From positions 1 through 64,000 of the forward strand of contig NZ_VIVL01000003.1 in the NCBI RefSeq assembly GCF_007828835.1: 64,000 nucleotides of DNA, written 5' to 3'. Position 1 is the first letter of the stretch; each line of letters opens with the position of its first letter. The DNA comes from Variovorax beijingensis (GTDB lineage Bacteria > Pseudomonadota > Gammaproteobacteria > Burkholderiales > Burkholderiaceae_C). Below are positions 25,505 through 34,681 of the stretch, piece after piece. Both the position numbers and the translations under genes were made by a program. The notes under the pieces are model-generated. The model was not told where the DNA came from. It ran no database searches and saw only the letters and a list, made by a program, of their open reading frames with translations.

Positions 25505-26536
25505 ATGACGACCATGAACAACCCGACTTCTTCCTCCTCCGAGCCGATGGTCCGCCTGCGCGATCTCAGCGTCAGCTTCAGCGGCGGCCGCAAGCCCGTG
25601 CAAGCGGTCAGCGGCGTGAGCCTGGAGGTGCGGCGCGGCGAGGTGGTCGCGCTGATCGGAGAATCGGGCTCCGGCAAGAGCGTGACCCTGCGCACGCTGC
25701 TGCGCCTGCATCCCGAGCGCCGCACGCGCATCGGCGGGCAGGTGCAGGTGGCCGGGCGCGACGTGCTCGCGATGCCCGCGCGCGAGCTCGACGACTTCCG
25801 CGGCAAGGTCGCTTCGATGATCTTCCAGGAGCCGCTGCTCGCGCTCGACCCGGTGTATTCGGTCGGCGCGCAGATCGTCGAGTCGATCCGCCGCCACGAG
25901 TCGGTGAGCAAGGCCGAGGCGCATCAGCGTGCGCTCGCGCTGTTCGAGCGCGTGCGCATCCCGAGCCCCGAGCGGCGCCTGGCGGCCTATCCGCACGAGA
26001 TGTCGGGCGGCATGCGGCAGCGCGCGATGATCGCGCTCGCGCTGGCCTGCAAGCCCCAGCTGCTGCTGGCCGACGAGCCGACCACCGCGCTCGACGCCAC
26101 GGTGCAGATCCAGATCCTGCTGCTGCTGCGCGAGCTGCAGCGCGACCTCGGCCTGTCGGTGATCTTCGTCACGCACGACATCGGCGCCGCGGTCGAGGTG
26201 GCCGACCGCATTGCCGTGATGTATGCCGGCCGCATCGTCGAGGAAGGCACCGCGCGCGAGCTGATCCGCTCGCCGCGCCACCCCTACACCATCGCGCTGC
26301 TCAAGAGCCGCGCGCATGGCGCACTGGCGCGCGGCGCGCGGTTGGAGACCATCGGCGGCGCGCCGCCCGATCTCTCGGCGCTGCCGCCCGGCTGCGCCTT
26401 TGCCGAACGCTGCACGCTCGCCACCGATGCCTGCCGCGCCGCGCAGCCGCCGGTGGTCGAGCTCGCGCCGAACCACCGCGCGCGCTGCATCCATACCGAT
26501 GCCGCCGCCGCCATCGCACCCACGCTGGTGGCCTGA
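25505..26536 (+). CDS. ABC transporter ATP-binding protein, DppD/OppD type
   Basis: The 343-residue ATPase has Walker [10 protein letters not shown], a Q-loop in [14 protein letters not shown], the signature [15 protein letters not shown] and Walker [13 protein letters not shown]. The C-terminal extension contains [15 protein letters not shown]. Signature and Walker B match the OppD branch, complementing the DppF-like partner. An alternative ATG lies three codons downstream; neither has a clear ribosome site, so coupling to the upstream gene is likely. Confidence 0.93.
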   Translation: MTTMNNPTSSSSEPMVRLRDLSVSFSGGRKPVQAVSGVSLEVRRGEVVALIGESGSGKSVTLRTLLRLHPERRTRIGGQVQVAGRDVLAMPARELDDFRGKVASMIFQEPLLALDPVYSVGAQIVESIRRHESVSKAEAHQRALALFERVRIPSPERRLAAYPHEMSGGMRQRAMIALALACKPQLLLADEPTTALDATVQIQILLLLRELQRDLGLSVIFVTHDIGAAVEVADRIAVMYAGRIVEEGTARELIRSPRHPYTIALLKSRAHGALARGARLETIGGAPPDLSALPPGCAFAERCTLATDACRAAQPPVVELAPNHRARCIHTDAAAAIAPTLVA

Positions 26537-26566
26537 CCCGCCCCTGCACACACACGACAACACGCC

Positions 26567-27748
26567 ATGCCCCTGCACGACCCCGCCCACGCCTTCGTTC
26601 CCTACCCCGACGCACCGGTGCCGCATGCGCCCACCGGTCCGCTGGCCGACCTGCGCTTTGCAGCGAAAGACCTGTTCGACGTGGCCGGCTATCCCACCGG
26701 CGGCGGCAGCCCGATCGTGCTCGCGATGTCGGGCATCAAGACCCGCACCGCGCCCACCGTGCAGAAGCTGCTCGATGCGGGCGCGCGCTTCGCGGGCAAG
26801 ACCGTGACCGACGAACTCGCGTTCTCGATGAACGGCAACAACGCGCACTTCGGCGCGCCGGTCAACGGCGCCGCGAAGGACCGTATCACCGGCGGTTCGT
26901 CGTCCGGCTCGGCCTCGGCCGTGTCCTCGGGCCTGTGCGACTTCGCGCTCGGCACCGACACCGGCGGCTCGGTGCGCGCGCCGGCCAACCACTGCGGGCT
27001 GTACGGCCTGCGGCCCACGCACGGCCGCGTGAGCCTCGAAGGCGCGCTGGACCTCGCGCCCAGCCTCGACACCTGCGGCTGGTTCGCACGCGACATCGGC
27101 ACCTTCGCGCGCGTGGCGGACGTGCTGCTGGGCGCCGACACGGCCGCGCTGCCCGCGCGCGTGCGGCTGCTGCGCCCCGAGGACGTGTGGTCGCTCGCGG
27201 TGCCGGCCGCGGCCGATGCGCTGGCGGATGCCGCCGCGCGCGTGCAGCGCGTGCTCGGCGATGCGGCAGGCATCGAGGTCGCGCTCGACTCCTTCGATGC
27301 GATGTACTGGAACTTCCGCTACGTGCAAGCGCACGAGGCCTGGCTGACCGACGGTCCGCTGATCGAGCGCTACGCGCCGCCGCTGGGCCCGGGCGTGGCC
27401 GAGCGCTTTGCCTGGTCGCGCGGCGTGACCGATGCGCAGATCGTTGCCGGCCGCGCCTTCCGCGCCGCCTTCCGCAGCCATCTGGCCAAGCTGCTCGGCA
27501 GCGACGGCGTGCTGCTGATGCCGACCATGCCCGACATCGCGCCGCTGCGCAGCGAAGGCGAGGCCGGCCTGGAGGACTACCGCAACCGCGCGATCCAGAT
27601 GCTGTGCATCGCGGGCCTTGCCGGCTTTCCGCAGCTGTCGATGCCGCTCGCGCAATGCCACGGTGCGCCGCTCGGCATTTCGCTGCTCGGGCCGGCGGGG
27701 TCGGACCGGTCGTTGATCGCCCTGGCGGAGCGCATTGCCGGCGGCTGA
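26567..27748 (+). CDS. Amidase-signature family hydrolase
   Basis: The 393-residue enzyme belongs to the amidase-signature family, which uses a Ser-cisSer-Lys triad. The residues are Lys34 in AAKDLFDV, the Ser pair in GGSSSGSAS near residues 111-113, and Ser135 in GTDTGGSVR. It is shorter than most amidases and starts close to the catalytic Lys. No signal peptide is visible, so it acts in the cytoplasm. It follows the transporter genes by 30 bases, suggesting that it hydrolyses an amide bond in the imported compound. The substrate is unknown. Confidence 0.9.
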   Translation: MPLHDPAHAFVPYPDAPVPHAPTGPLADLRFAAKDLFDVAGYPTGGGSPIVLAMSGIKTRTAPTVQKLLDAGARFAGKTVTDELAFSMNGNNAHFGAPVNGAAKDRITGGSSSGSASAVSSGLCDFALGTDTGGSVRAPANHCGLYGLRPTHGRVSLEGALDLAPSLDTCGWFARDIGTFARVADVLLGADTAALPARVRLLRPEDVWSLAVPAAADALADAAARVQRVLGDAAGIEVALDSFDAMYWNFRYVQAHEAWLTDGPLIERYAPPLGPGVAERFAWSRGVTDAQIVAGRAFRAAFRSHLAKLLGSDGVLLMPTMPDIAPLRSEGEAGLEDYRNRAIQMLCIAGLAGFPQLSMPLAQCHGAPLGISLLGPAGSDRSLIALAERIAGG

Positions 27749-27818
27749 CGAGCCGATTGCGCCCTGAACTGGGCGACACTGCTGCCTTCCATCATGCGTT
27801 GAGCGCAGGAACAGCAAC

Positions 27819-28181
27819 ATGTCGCAGGCCTCGCCGCAATTCGTGGATTTCATCGTCGACCGGCTCTCTGGAATCGGCGGCATCACGACGAACCGCTTCT
27901 TCGGCGGCACCGGCCTCTCGGCCCACGCCACGCAGTTCGCGATGGTCATGGGCGGCAGCCTCTACTTCGTCGTGGACGAGAACACCCGGCCCAGGTACGA
28001 GAAACTCGGCAGCACCTGCTTTGCCTACGACACCAGGGCGCGGCGGGTCCAGGTCAGGAAGTACTTCGAGGTGCCCATCGAGATCATCGAGGACCATGAG
28101 GCGCTGGCCGCCTTGGCAAGGGAATCCGTTCTCGCGGCGCAAGGCCTGAAGAAAAAGAAACCGGCCGGCAAGAGCGCCTAG
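27819..28181 (+). CDS. TfoX/Sxy N-terminal domain protein
   Basis: The 120-residue protein consists of a single TfoX N-terminal domain. It has the conserved FFGGTGLSAHATQFAMVMGGSLYFVVDE segment (read as about residues 28-55), in which Arg26 and the GG pair are typical. A Lys-rich tail follows (KKKKPAGKSA). TfoX in gamma-proteobacteria promotes competence, but short single-domain versions are widespread and mostly unstudied. It ends tail-to-tail with allA, the two stop codons overlapping in CTAG. Confidence 0.85.
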   Translation: MSQASPQFVDFIVDRLSGIGGITTNRFFGGTGLSAHATQFAMVMGGSLYFVVDENTRPRYEKLGSTCFAYDTRARRVQVRKYFEVPIEIIEDHEALAALARESVLAAQGLKKKKPAGKSA

Positions 28182-28696
28182 TTGTGCCAGTCGACGACCA
28201 CCTGCGCCGCCAGCGCGCAGGTATCGCAATCGACACTCGCCGCAGCCCGCTCCACCACCACGAAGTCGCCCGCATCCACCGCCAGCAGCGCGTGGTGCCA
28301 GGTGCCGGGCGCGAGCGTCACGCCTTGCAGCCCGTCGGTGACGAACGCAGCAAGCGCACCAGGCGCGGGCGCTTCGCCGGCCGGCGCCACGACGATGACG
28401 AAGCGCCGCTCGCCCAGCGGCACGAAAGTCTGGCTGCCCAGCGCGTGGCGCTCCAACTCCGCGACTTCGTGCGGAAAACGCCGCGCCTGCGCGCGGAACA
28501 GCGCGAGCATCGGCCGGCCGCCCTGCGCGCCGAGCTGCAGGTCGCCGACGAGGTCGAAGCGTTCGGCATTGCCGCCATTGATCAGGCGTCCCGTGCCGGC
28601 GGGCGCAGCCAGTACCGTGCCGTAGGGCGCGAAGGCCTCGGGTGTCAGCGCTTGCGCCGCGAGCATTACCGGGGCGTGGGGAGCAGCATCGTTCAT
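28178..28696 (-). CDS. allA: Ureidoglycolate lyase
   Basis: AllA splits ureidoglycolate into glyoxylate and urea in allantoin and purine breakdown. The 172-residue cupin-like protein has LTPEAFAPYGTVL at the N-terminus, RLINGGNAERFDLV, the active-site region FVPLGERRFVIVV and the signature GTWHHALLAVD. The start was placed at 28696, since the conserved region begins shortly after; a GTG 12 codons upstream is possible. No other allantoin gene is visible in the window, although the nucleoside hydrolase at 45.5 kb also belongs to purine salvage. Confidence 0.88.
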   Translation of the reverse strand: MNDAAPHAPVMLAAQALTPEAFAPYGTVLAAPAGTGRLINGGNAERFDLVGDLQLGAQGGRPMLALFRAQARRFPHEVAELERHALGSQTFVPLGERRFVIVVAPAGEAPAPGALAAFVTDGLQGVTLAPGTWHHALLAVDAGDFVVVERAAASVDCDTCALAAQVVVDWHN

Positions 28697-28796
28697 GCGG
28701 CGGAGTACAGCAGAAAACATGCCGATGGTCACCAGGCGCTACAGTCCGCGGGCCCCTTTTCTCTTTCGCCCTCACCTGCGCAGCCAGCGCTTCCCG

Positions 28797-29030
28797 ATGC
28801 GACGCTCCCTCATCCTTTGCCTCCCCGTTCCAGCCGCTCTTCTTGTCGCAGCGTGCGCATCGGGCCCCGCGCCGCGCGTCAGCTGGCTCGGCGACGGTGT
28901 ATTCAAGTCGCCCACCGTGCAGGAAGCCGAAGCCTACTGCCGCAACTTCGGCGCGCCGATGCGCTTCCTCGATCCGAAGGCGGCGGCAACCGGCGCGCCG
29001 GCGGGCGAAGTCAGCTACCGCTGCGACTGA
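28797..29030 (+). CDS. Small lipoprotein, unknown function
   Basis: The 77-residue protein has a lipoprotein signal peptide (LILCLPVPAALLVAAC, lipobox LVAAC at about residues 16-20). A short domain follows with two further Cys residues (EAYCRNFGAP and SYRCD) that could pair in the periplasm. The family is not recognised. Its last 16 bases overlap the 3' end of the convergent LysR gene. The ATG was chosen so that the signal peptide starts immediately after it. Confidence 0.7.
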   Translation: MRRSLILCLPVPAALLVAACASGPAPRVSWLGDGVFKSPTVQEAEAYCRNFGAPMRFLDPKAAATGAPAGEVSYRCD

Positions 29031-29947
29031 TCGCCCGGTTCCGTGCCGGGCGCCCGCACCTGCTCCAGGATGAAATCGATGAAGGTGCGGATCGCCCGCG
29101 TGTGCTGCCGGTTGGGCATGTAGAGCATGAACATCTGCGTGCCGAAGATCGAAAGGCGCCAGTCGTCGAGCGTGGTCACCACGTCGCCCCTGCGCACGTC
29201 CTCCTGCACCACGTAGTCGGGCACCAGGCCGATGCCCAGGCCCGCGAGGATGGCCTGGCGCAGGAATAAAAAATTCTCCGAGATCAGCGTCGGCTCCAGG
29301 ATCACCTCGCGCCGCACCTCTCCCAGATTCTGTCCCTGGTAGGCCGACACGCGCAGCTGCCGGCCGATGACGGCGGCGGTGACCACCGGCGCGCCCTGCA
29401 GTTCGTCGAGCTGCACCGGCAGCGGATGCTTCTGCGCATAGCCGCTCGAAGCGCAAGCCACGTAGCGCACCGGCCCCATCTCGCGCGCGACCAGGTTCTG
29501 CGGCGGCTCGGGAATCACGCGGATCGCGATGTCGACCTCGTCGCGCAGCAAGTCCTCGATGCGGTTCTCGAACACCACGTCGAGCACGATGCCGGGGTAC
29601 TGCCGCTTGAAGTCGATCAGCCAGCCGGCCATCACCAGCTGCCCATAGCCGCTGGGCACGCTCAGCCGCACGCGGCCCTGCAGGCCCTGGCCCAGCGTGG
29701 TGACCGATTCCTTTGCGGCCAGCAGCTCGGCCTGGATGGCCACGCCATGCTGGTACAGGCGCAGGCCGATCTCGGTCGGTTCGGCGCGCCGCGTGGTGCG
29801 CCGCACCAGCTGCGCGCCGACCGAGCGCTCCAGCTGGTTCAGGTGGTAGCTGACGTTGGCGCGGCTCATCTTGAGCCGGCGCGCCGCCGCGCTCAGGTTG
29901 CCGGCGTCAAGGATTTCCACCAGCAGGGTCAGCGATTGGAGGTCCAT
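29015..29947 (-). CDS. LysR-family regulator, probably of the divergent acyl-CoA genes
   Basis: The 310-residue protein has an N-terminal LysR helix-turn-helix (LVEILDAGNLSAAARRLKMSRANVSYHLNQLERSVG, residues about 8-43). The effector domain begins around residue 90 (GRVRLSVPSGYGQLVMAGWL). The start at 29947 follows LysR convention, with the HTH beginning a few residues in. It is divergent from the FadB-like gene and the intervening region carries several TGTCAA half-sites, so it probably controls the catabolic run downstream. The effector is unknown, perhaps the CoA ester or free acid of the pathway. Confidence 0.92.
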   Translation of the reverse strand: MDLQSLTLLVEILDAGNLSAAARRLKMSRANVSYHLNQLERSVGAQLVRRTTRRAEPTEIGLRLYQHGVAIQAELLAAKESVTTLGQGLQGRVRLSVPSGYGQLVMAGWLIDFKRQYPGIVLDVVFENRIEDLLRDEVDIAIRVIPEPPQNLVAREMGPVRYVACASSGYAQKHPLPVQLDELQGAPVVTAAVIGRQLRVSAYQGQNLGEVRREVILEPTLISENFLFLRQAILAGLGIGLVPDYVVQEDVRRGDVVTTLDDWRLSIFGTQMFMLYMPNRQHTRAIRTFIDFILEQVRAPGTEPGDQSQR

Positions 29948-29958
29948 GCAGCGGATTG

Positions 29959-30007
29959 TGTCAAAAATCCTTTGACAGTCTGTCAATGGCCTATGCAATT
30001 GTCAAAG
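29959..30007. promoter_or_regulatory. Cluster of TGTCAA inverted repeats (putative LysR operator)
   Basis: TGTCAAA (29959-29965) and TTTGACA (29971-29977) face each other across five bases. TTGACA (29972-29977) and TGTCAA (29981-29986) form a second perfect palindrome across GTC. A fourth half-site, TTGTCAAAG, is at 29999-30007. The cluster starts 12 bases from the LysR ATG and lies upstream of the FadB-like gene, the usual layout of a LysR-controlled divergent promoter. Some copies also match a -35 box (TTGACA). Confidence 0.6.
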
Positions 30008-30097
30008 CACCGGCACGGGCCAAGAATGCGGGGTTCACCCCAGAGCCTCGGGCCCCTCGCGTTTGCAGCAGGGCTCGCCACGCAAGAGACAAAGCAC

Positions 30098-32233
30098 ATG
30101 GCCACCACATCCTCCAGCCCCTCCACGTCTTCCGGTCCCGTCAGCTTCGAGCGTCTTGGCGACGTGTTCGTGGTAACCATCGACAACCCGCCCGTCAACG
30201 CCCTGGGCGTGGACGTGCGCCGCGGCCTCGTGGCCGCCATCGAGGCGGCCGAGGCCGACGGCGCCGCTGCCGCGGTGCTGATCGTCGGCGCGGGCCGCAA
30301 CTTCATCGCGGGCGCCGACATCCGCGAGTTCGGCAAGACGCCGCAGCCGCCCTCGCTGCCCGAGGTGTGCCTGAAGATCGAGAACTGCACGAAGCCGGTG
30401 GTCGCCGCCATCCACGGCGCCGCGCTCGGCGGCGGGCTCGAAGTGGCGCTGTCGGCCCACTACCGCCTGGCCGCACCGTCGGCCAAGCTCGGCCTGCCCG
30501 AAGTGCAGCTCGGACTCCTGCCCGGCTCGGGCGGCACGCAGCGCGCGCCGCGCCTGATCGGCGTGAAGCCCGCGCTCGAACTGATGCTCAGCGGCCGCCA
30601 TGCGGGCGCGAAGGAAGCGCTGTCGCTCGGCCTCGTCGACCGTCTCGGCAATGAGGCCGACGCGCGCGCCGAAGGCCTCGCCTATGCGAAGGAACTGGTC
30701 GCCGCCAAGGCGCCCGTGCGCCGCACGCGCGAGGCTGGCGGCCTGGCCGACAAGGAAGCCAGCCGCGCCGCCCTCGAAGCCGCACGCGCCGACACCGCGA
30801 AGAAGAGCCGCGGCCTGTTCTCGCCGATGAAGATCATCGAGGCCGTCGAGGCCGCGCTCACGCTGCCCTTCGACGAAGGCATGGCGCTGGAGCGCAAGCT
30901 GTTTTTGCAATGCATCGACAGCCCGCAACGCGCCGGCCTGATCCACGCCTTCTTCGCCGAGCGCGAAGTGCTGAAGGCGCCCGAGACCCGGTCCGCCGCG
31001 CCGCGCGCGCTCGCATCGGCCGGCATCGTCGGCGGCGGCACCATGGGTGCGGGCATTGCGGTGGCGATGCTCGACGCAGGCCTGCCCGTGACCATGATCG
31101 AGCGCGACGATACCCAGCTCGCGCGCGGCCGCGCCAATGTCGAGAAGGTGTACGACGGCCTGATCAAGAAGGGCCGCATGACGCCCGAGGCCAAGGACAG
31201 CGTGATGGCGCGCTTCTCGGGCTCGACGAGCTATGACGCGCTGGCACAGGTCGACATCGTGGTCGAGGCCGTGTTCGAAGAGATGGGCGTCAAGAAGGCC
31301 GTGTTCGCCGAGCTCGACCGCGTGTGCAAGCGCGGCGCGGTGCTCGCCACCAACACCTCGTACCTGGACATCGACGAGATCGCCGACAGCATCTCGCGTC
31401 CGCAGGACGTGGTGGGCCTGCACTTCTTCTCGCCGGCCAACATCATGAAGCTGCTCGAGATCGTGGTGCCCGCCAAGGTCAGCGCCGACGTGGTCGCCAC
31501 CGGCTTCGAGCTCGCAAAGAAATTGAAGAAGGTGCCGGTGCGCGCCGGCGTGTGCGACGGCTTCATCGGCAACCGCATCCTCGCGGTGTACCGCCAGGCC
31601 GCCGACCACATGATGGAAGACGGCGCGTCTCCGTACCAGATCGACGAGGCGGTGCGCAACTTCGGCTACCCGATGGGCCCGTTCCAGGTGTCGGACCTCG
31701 CGGGCGGCGACATCGGCTGGGCCACGCGCAAGCGCAAGGCCGCCACGCGCGATCCACAGGCGCGCTACGTGCAGGTGGCCGACCGCATCTGCGAGCGCGG
31801 CTGGTTCGGCCAGAAAACGCAGCGCGGCTACTACCTGTATCCCGAAGGCGCGCGCACCGGCCAGCCCGACCCCGAGGTGTTGGCCATCATCGACGCCGAG
31901 CGCGAGCGCGCCGGCATCACGCCGCGCGCCTTCACCGAGGAAGAAATCATGCGCCGCTACATGGCCGCGATGATCAACGAGGGCGCCAACGTGGTGCTCC
32001 AGCGCATCGCGCTGCGCCCGCTCGACGTGGACGTGACCTTCCTCTATGGCTACGGCTTTCCGCGGCACCGCGGCGGCCCGATGAAGTACGCCGACACCGT
32101 GGGCCTGCCGAAAGTGCTGGCCGACATCCGCGAGTTCGCGAAAGAAGACCCGATCTTCTGGAAGCCTTCGCCGCTGCTGGTGGAACTGGTCGAGCGCGGT
32201 GCCGATTTCGCCAGCCTGAATCAATCCGAGTAA
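30098..32233 (+). CDS. FadB-like enoyl-CoA hydratase / 3-hydroxyacyl-CoA dehydrogenase
   Basis: This 711-residue bifunctional enzyme hydrates enoyl-CoA and oxidises the 3-hydroxyacyl-CoA product. The crotonase domain (about 15-200) has [32 protein letters not shown] and [18 protein letters not shown] with the catalytic Glu. The dehydrogenase domain starts near residue 305 with the NAD motif [11 protein letters not shown] (309-319) and has [31 protein letters not shown] lies in the C-terminal domain. The domain order matches peroxisomal-type multifunctional enzymes and FadB/FadJ. It opens a run of at least eight co-directional catabolic genes and is divergent from the LysR gene. Confidence 0.94.
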   Translation: MATTSSSPSTSSGPVSFERLGDVFVVTIDNPPVNALGVDVRRGLVAAIEAAEADGAAAAVLIVGAGRNFIAGADIREFGKTPQPPSLPEVCLKIENCTKPVVAAIHGAALGGGLEVALSAHYRLAAPSAKLGLPEVQLGLLPGSGGTQRAPRLIGVKPALELMLSGRHAGAKEALSLGLVDRLGNEADARAEGLAYAKELVAAKAPVRRTREAGGLADKEASRAALEAARADTAKKSRGLFSPMKIIEAVEAALTLPFDEGMALERKLFLQCIDSPQRAGLIHAFFAEREVLKAPETRSAAPRALASAGIVGGGTMGAGIAVAMLDAGLPVTMIERDDTQLARGRANVEKVYDGLIKKGRMTPEAKDSVMARFSGSTSYDALAQVDIVVEAVFEEMGVKKAVFAELDRVCKRGAVLATNTSYLDIDEIADSISRPQDVVGLHFFSPANIMKLLEIVVPAKVSADVVATGFELAKKLKKVPVRAGVCDGFIGNRILAVYRQAADHMMEDGASPYQIDEAVRNFGYPMGPFQVSDLAGGDIGWATRKRKAATRDPQARYVQVADRICERGWFGQKTQRGYYLYPEGARTGQPDPEVLAIIDAERERAGITPRAFTEEEIMRRYMAAMINEGANVVLQRIALRPLDVDVTFLYGYGFPRHRGGPMKYADTVGLPKVLADIREFAKEDPIFWKPSPLLVELVERGADFASLNQSE

Positions 32234-32259
32234 GAGCCAGCCGTCCAGGAGCCATCCCC

Positions 32260-33450
32260 ATGCGCGAAGCCGTCATCGTTTCCACCGCCCGCACCCCGCT
32301 CACCAAGGCGCACCGCGGCGAGTTCAACATCACCCCGGGCCCCACGCTCGCGGCCTTTGCGGTGAAGGCCGCGGTCGAGCGCTCCGGCCTGGACCCCGCG
32401 CTGATCGAGGACGCGATCCTCGGCTGCGGCTACCCCGAAGGCACCACGGGCCGCAACATCGCGCGCCAGGCCATCATCCGCGCGGGTCTGCCGATCTCCA
32501 TCGCCGGCACCACGGTCAACCGTTTCTGCGCCTCGGGCCTGCAGGCGATCGCGATGGCGGCGGGCCGCATCGTGGTGGACGGCGCGCCGGCCATGATCGC
32601 GGGCGGCGTGGAAAGCATCTCGCAGATCCGCTCGCGCAGCGCCACCGATGCCGGCGACAGCGGCATGGACCCGTGGATCGTCCAGCACAAGCCCGCGCTC
32701 TACATGGCGATGATCGAGACCGCCGACATCGTGGCCCAGCGCTACGGCATCAGCCGCGAAGCGCAGGACCGCTTCTCGGCCGAGAGCCAGCGCAAGACCG
32801 AAGAGGCGCAGCTGGCCGGCCGCTACAGGGACGAGATCGTCGCCTGCACCACCACCATGGCGGTGACCGACAAGGAAACCAAGGAAGTCAGCTACCGCGA
32901 AGTCACCGCCACCGAAGACAACTGCAACCGCCGCGGCACCACCTACGAGGCGCTCGCCAAGCTCAAGCCGGTGATGGGCGACGACAAGTTCATCACCGCC
33001 GGCAACGCCTCGCAGCTGTCCGATGGCGCCTCGGCCTGCGTGCTGATGGAAGCGAAGGATGCGGAGCGCGCCAACCTCAAGCCGCTGGGCGCCTTCCGCG
33101 GCCTTGCGGTGGCCGGCTGCGAACCCGACGAGATGGGCATCGGCCCGGTGTTCGCGGTGCCCAAGCTGCTCGCGCGCCACGGCCTGAAGGTCGAGGACAT
33201 CGGCCTGTGGGAACTCAACGAAGCCTTCGCTTCGCAGTCGATCTACTGCCAGGAGAAGCTGGGCATTCCGTCGGAACGGCTCAACGTGAACGGCGGCGCA
33301 ATCTCCATCGGCCACCCCTTCGGCATGACCGGCGCGCGCCTCACGGGCCATGTGCTGATCGAAGGCAAGCGCCGCGGCGTGAAGTACGCGGTGGTCACGA
33401 TGTGCATTGCCGGCGGCATGGGCGCCGCGGGCCTGTTCGAAATTTATTGA
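32260..33450 (+). CDS. Acetyl-CoA C-acyltransferase (3-ketoacyl-CoA thiolase)
   Basis: The 396-residue thiolase completes the beta-oxidation turn by cleaving 3-ketoacyl-CoA. The nucleophile is Cys90 in NRFCASGLQ. The active-site His is in [18 protein letters not shown] and the second Cys in [15 protein letters not shown] near residue 383. AGGAG precedes the ATG. It sits between the FadB-like gene and two acyl-CoA dehydrogenase genes. Confidence 0.94.
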   Translation: MREAVIVSTARTPLTKAHRGEFNITPGPTLAAFAVKAAVERSGLDPALIEDAILGCGYPEGTTGRNIARQAIIRAGLPISIAGTTVNRFCASGLQAIAMAAGRIVVDGAPAMIAGGVESISQIRSRSATDAGDSGMDPWIVQHKPALYMAMIETADIVAQRYGISREAQDRFSAESQRKTEEAQLAGRYRDEIVACTTTMAVTDKETKEVSYREVTATEDNCNRRGTTYEALAKLKPVMGDDKFITAGNASQLSDGASACVLMEAKDAERANLKPLGAFRGLAVAGCEPDEMGIGPVFAVPKLLARHGLKVEDIGLWELNEAFASQSIYCQEKLGIPSERLNVNGGAISIGHPFGMTGARLTGHVLIEGKRRGVKYAVVTMCIAGGMGAAGLFEIY

Positions 33451-33460
33451 GGAGCCTGCG

Positions 33461-34669
33461 ATGGACCTGAACTTCACGACCGAAGAAGAAGCCTTCCGCA
33501 GCGAGGTGCGCGCCTTCCTGGCGGCCAAGCTGCCGGTGCGGCTGTCCGAGAAAGTGCGCAGCGGCAAGATCCTCGCCAAGGCCGACATGGAGGAATGGCA
33601 CGCCATCCTCAACGCGCGCGGCTGGCTCGCCAACCACTGGCCCGAGCAGTACGGCGGCCCCGGCTGGACGGCGGTGGAGAAGTTCATCTTCGAGCACGAA
33701 TGCGCGCTGGCCTTCGCGCCGCGCATCGTGCCCTTCGGCGTGAACATGCTGGGCCCGGTGCTCATCAAGTACGGCAACGAGGCGCAGAAGAAGTACTGGC
33801 TGCCGCGCATCCTGAACGGCGACGAATGGTGGTGCCAGGGCTATTCGGAACCCGGCGCGGGCTCCGACCTGGCTGCCGTGAAGACCTCGGCCGTGCGCGG
33901 CATCGACGCGCAGGGCGACCACTACATCGTGAACGGCCAGAAGACCTGGACCACGCTGGGCCAGCATGCCAACATGATCTTCTGCCTGGTGCGCACGAAT
34001 CGCGAGGCGAAGAAGCAGGAAGGCATCAGCTTCCTGCTGATCGACATGACATCGCCCGGCGTGGAAGTGCGGCCGATCATCACGCTCGATGGCGAGCATG
34101 AAGTGAACGAGGTGTTCTTCTCCGACGTGCGCGTGCCGGCCGAGAACCTCGTCGGCGAAGAGGACAAGGGCTGGACCTGCGCCAAGTACCTCTTGACCTA
34201 CGAGCGCACCAACATCGCGGGCGTGGGCTTCTCGGTGGCGGCGCTCGAACAGCTCAAGGGCATTGCGGCCACGCAGACGAAGAACGGCAAGCCGCTGGCC
34301 GAAGACCCGGCGTTTGCCGCGCGCATGGCGCGTGTCGAGATCGACCTGGAAAACATGAAGACCACCAACCTGCGCGTGATCGCGGCGGTGGCCGGCGGCG
34401 GCGTGCCGGGTGCGGAAAGCTCGATGCTCAAGATCCGCGGCACCGAGATCCGCCAGGAGATCTCGTCGCTCGCGCGCCGCGCGATGGGCGTCTACGGCCG
34501 GCCCTTCATCGAGGAAGCGCTGCACGACGGCTTCGAGGGCGAGACCGTCGGCCCGGCCTATGCATCGGCCGCAGCCGCGCGCTACTTCAACAACCGCAAG
34601 CTGTCGATCTTCGGCGGCTCCAATGAAATCCAGAAGAACATCATCTCCAAGATGATCCTGGGCCTGTAA
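33461..34669 (+). CDS. Acyl-CoA dehydrogenase (PimC-like large subunit)
   Basis: The 402-residue FAD enzyme introduces the 2,3 double bond into an acyl-CoA. Family signatures are WPEQYGGPGW near residue 60, GYSEPGAGSDLAAVKTSA around residue 127 (FAD and substrate binding), HYIVNGQKTWTT and the C-terminal FGGSNEIQKNIISKMILGL. It is followed after 12 bases by a second, divergent acyl-CoA dehydrogenase. This tandem resembles the pimeloyl-CoA dehydrogenase large and small subunits, whose substrates are dicarboxylyl-CoAs. The assignment to pimeloyl-CoA is inference. Confidence 0.9.
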   Translation: MDLNFTTEEEAFRSEVRAFLAAKLPVRLSEKVRSGKILAKADMEEWHAILNARGWLANHWPEQYGGPGWTAVEKFIFEHECALAFAPRIVPFGVNMLGPVLIKYGNEAQKKYWLPRILNGDEWWCQGYSEPGAGSDLAAVKTSAVRGIDAQGDHYIVNGQKTWTTLGQHANMIFCLVRTNREAKKQEGISFLLIDMTSPGVEVRPIITLDGEHEVNEVFFSDVRVPAENLVGEEDKGWTCAKYLLTYERTNIAGVGFSVAALEQLKGIAATQTKNGKPLAEDPAFAARMARVEIDLENMKTTNLRVIAAVAGGGVPGAESSMLKIRGTEIRQEISSLARRAMGVYGRPFIEEALHDGFEGETVGPAYASAAAARYFNNRKLSIFGGSNEIQKNIISKMILGL

Positions 34670-34681
34670 AGGAGACATGCA

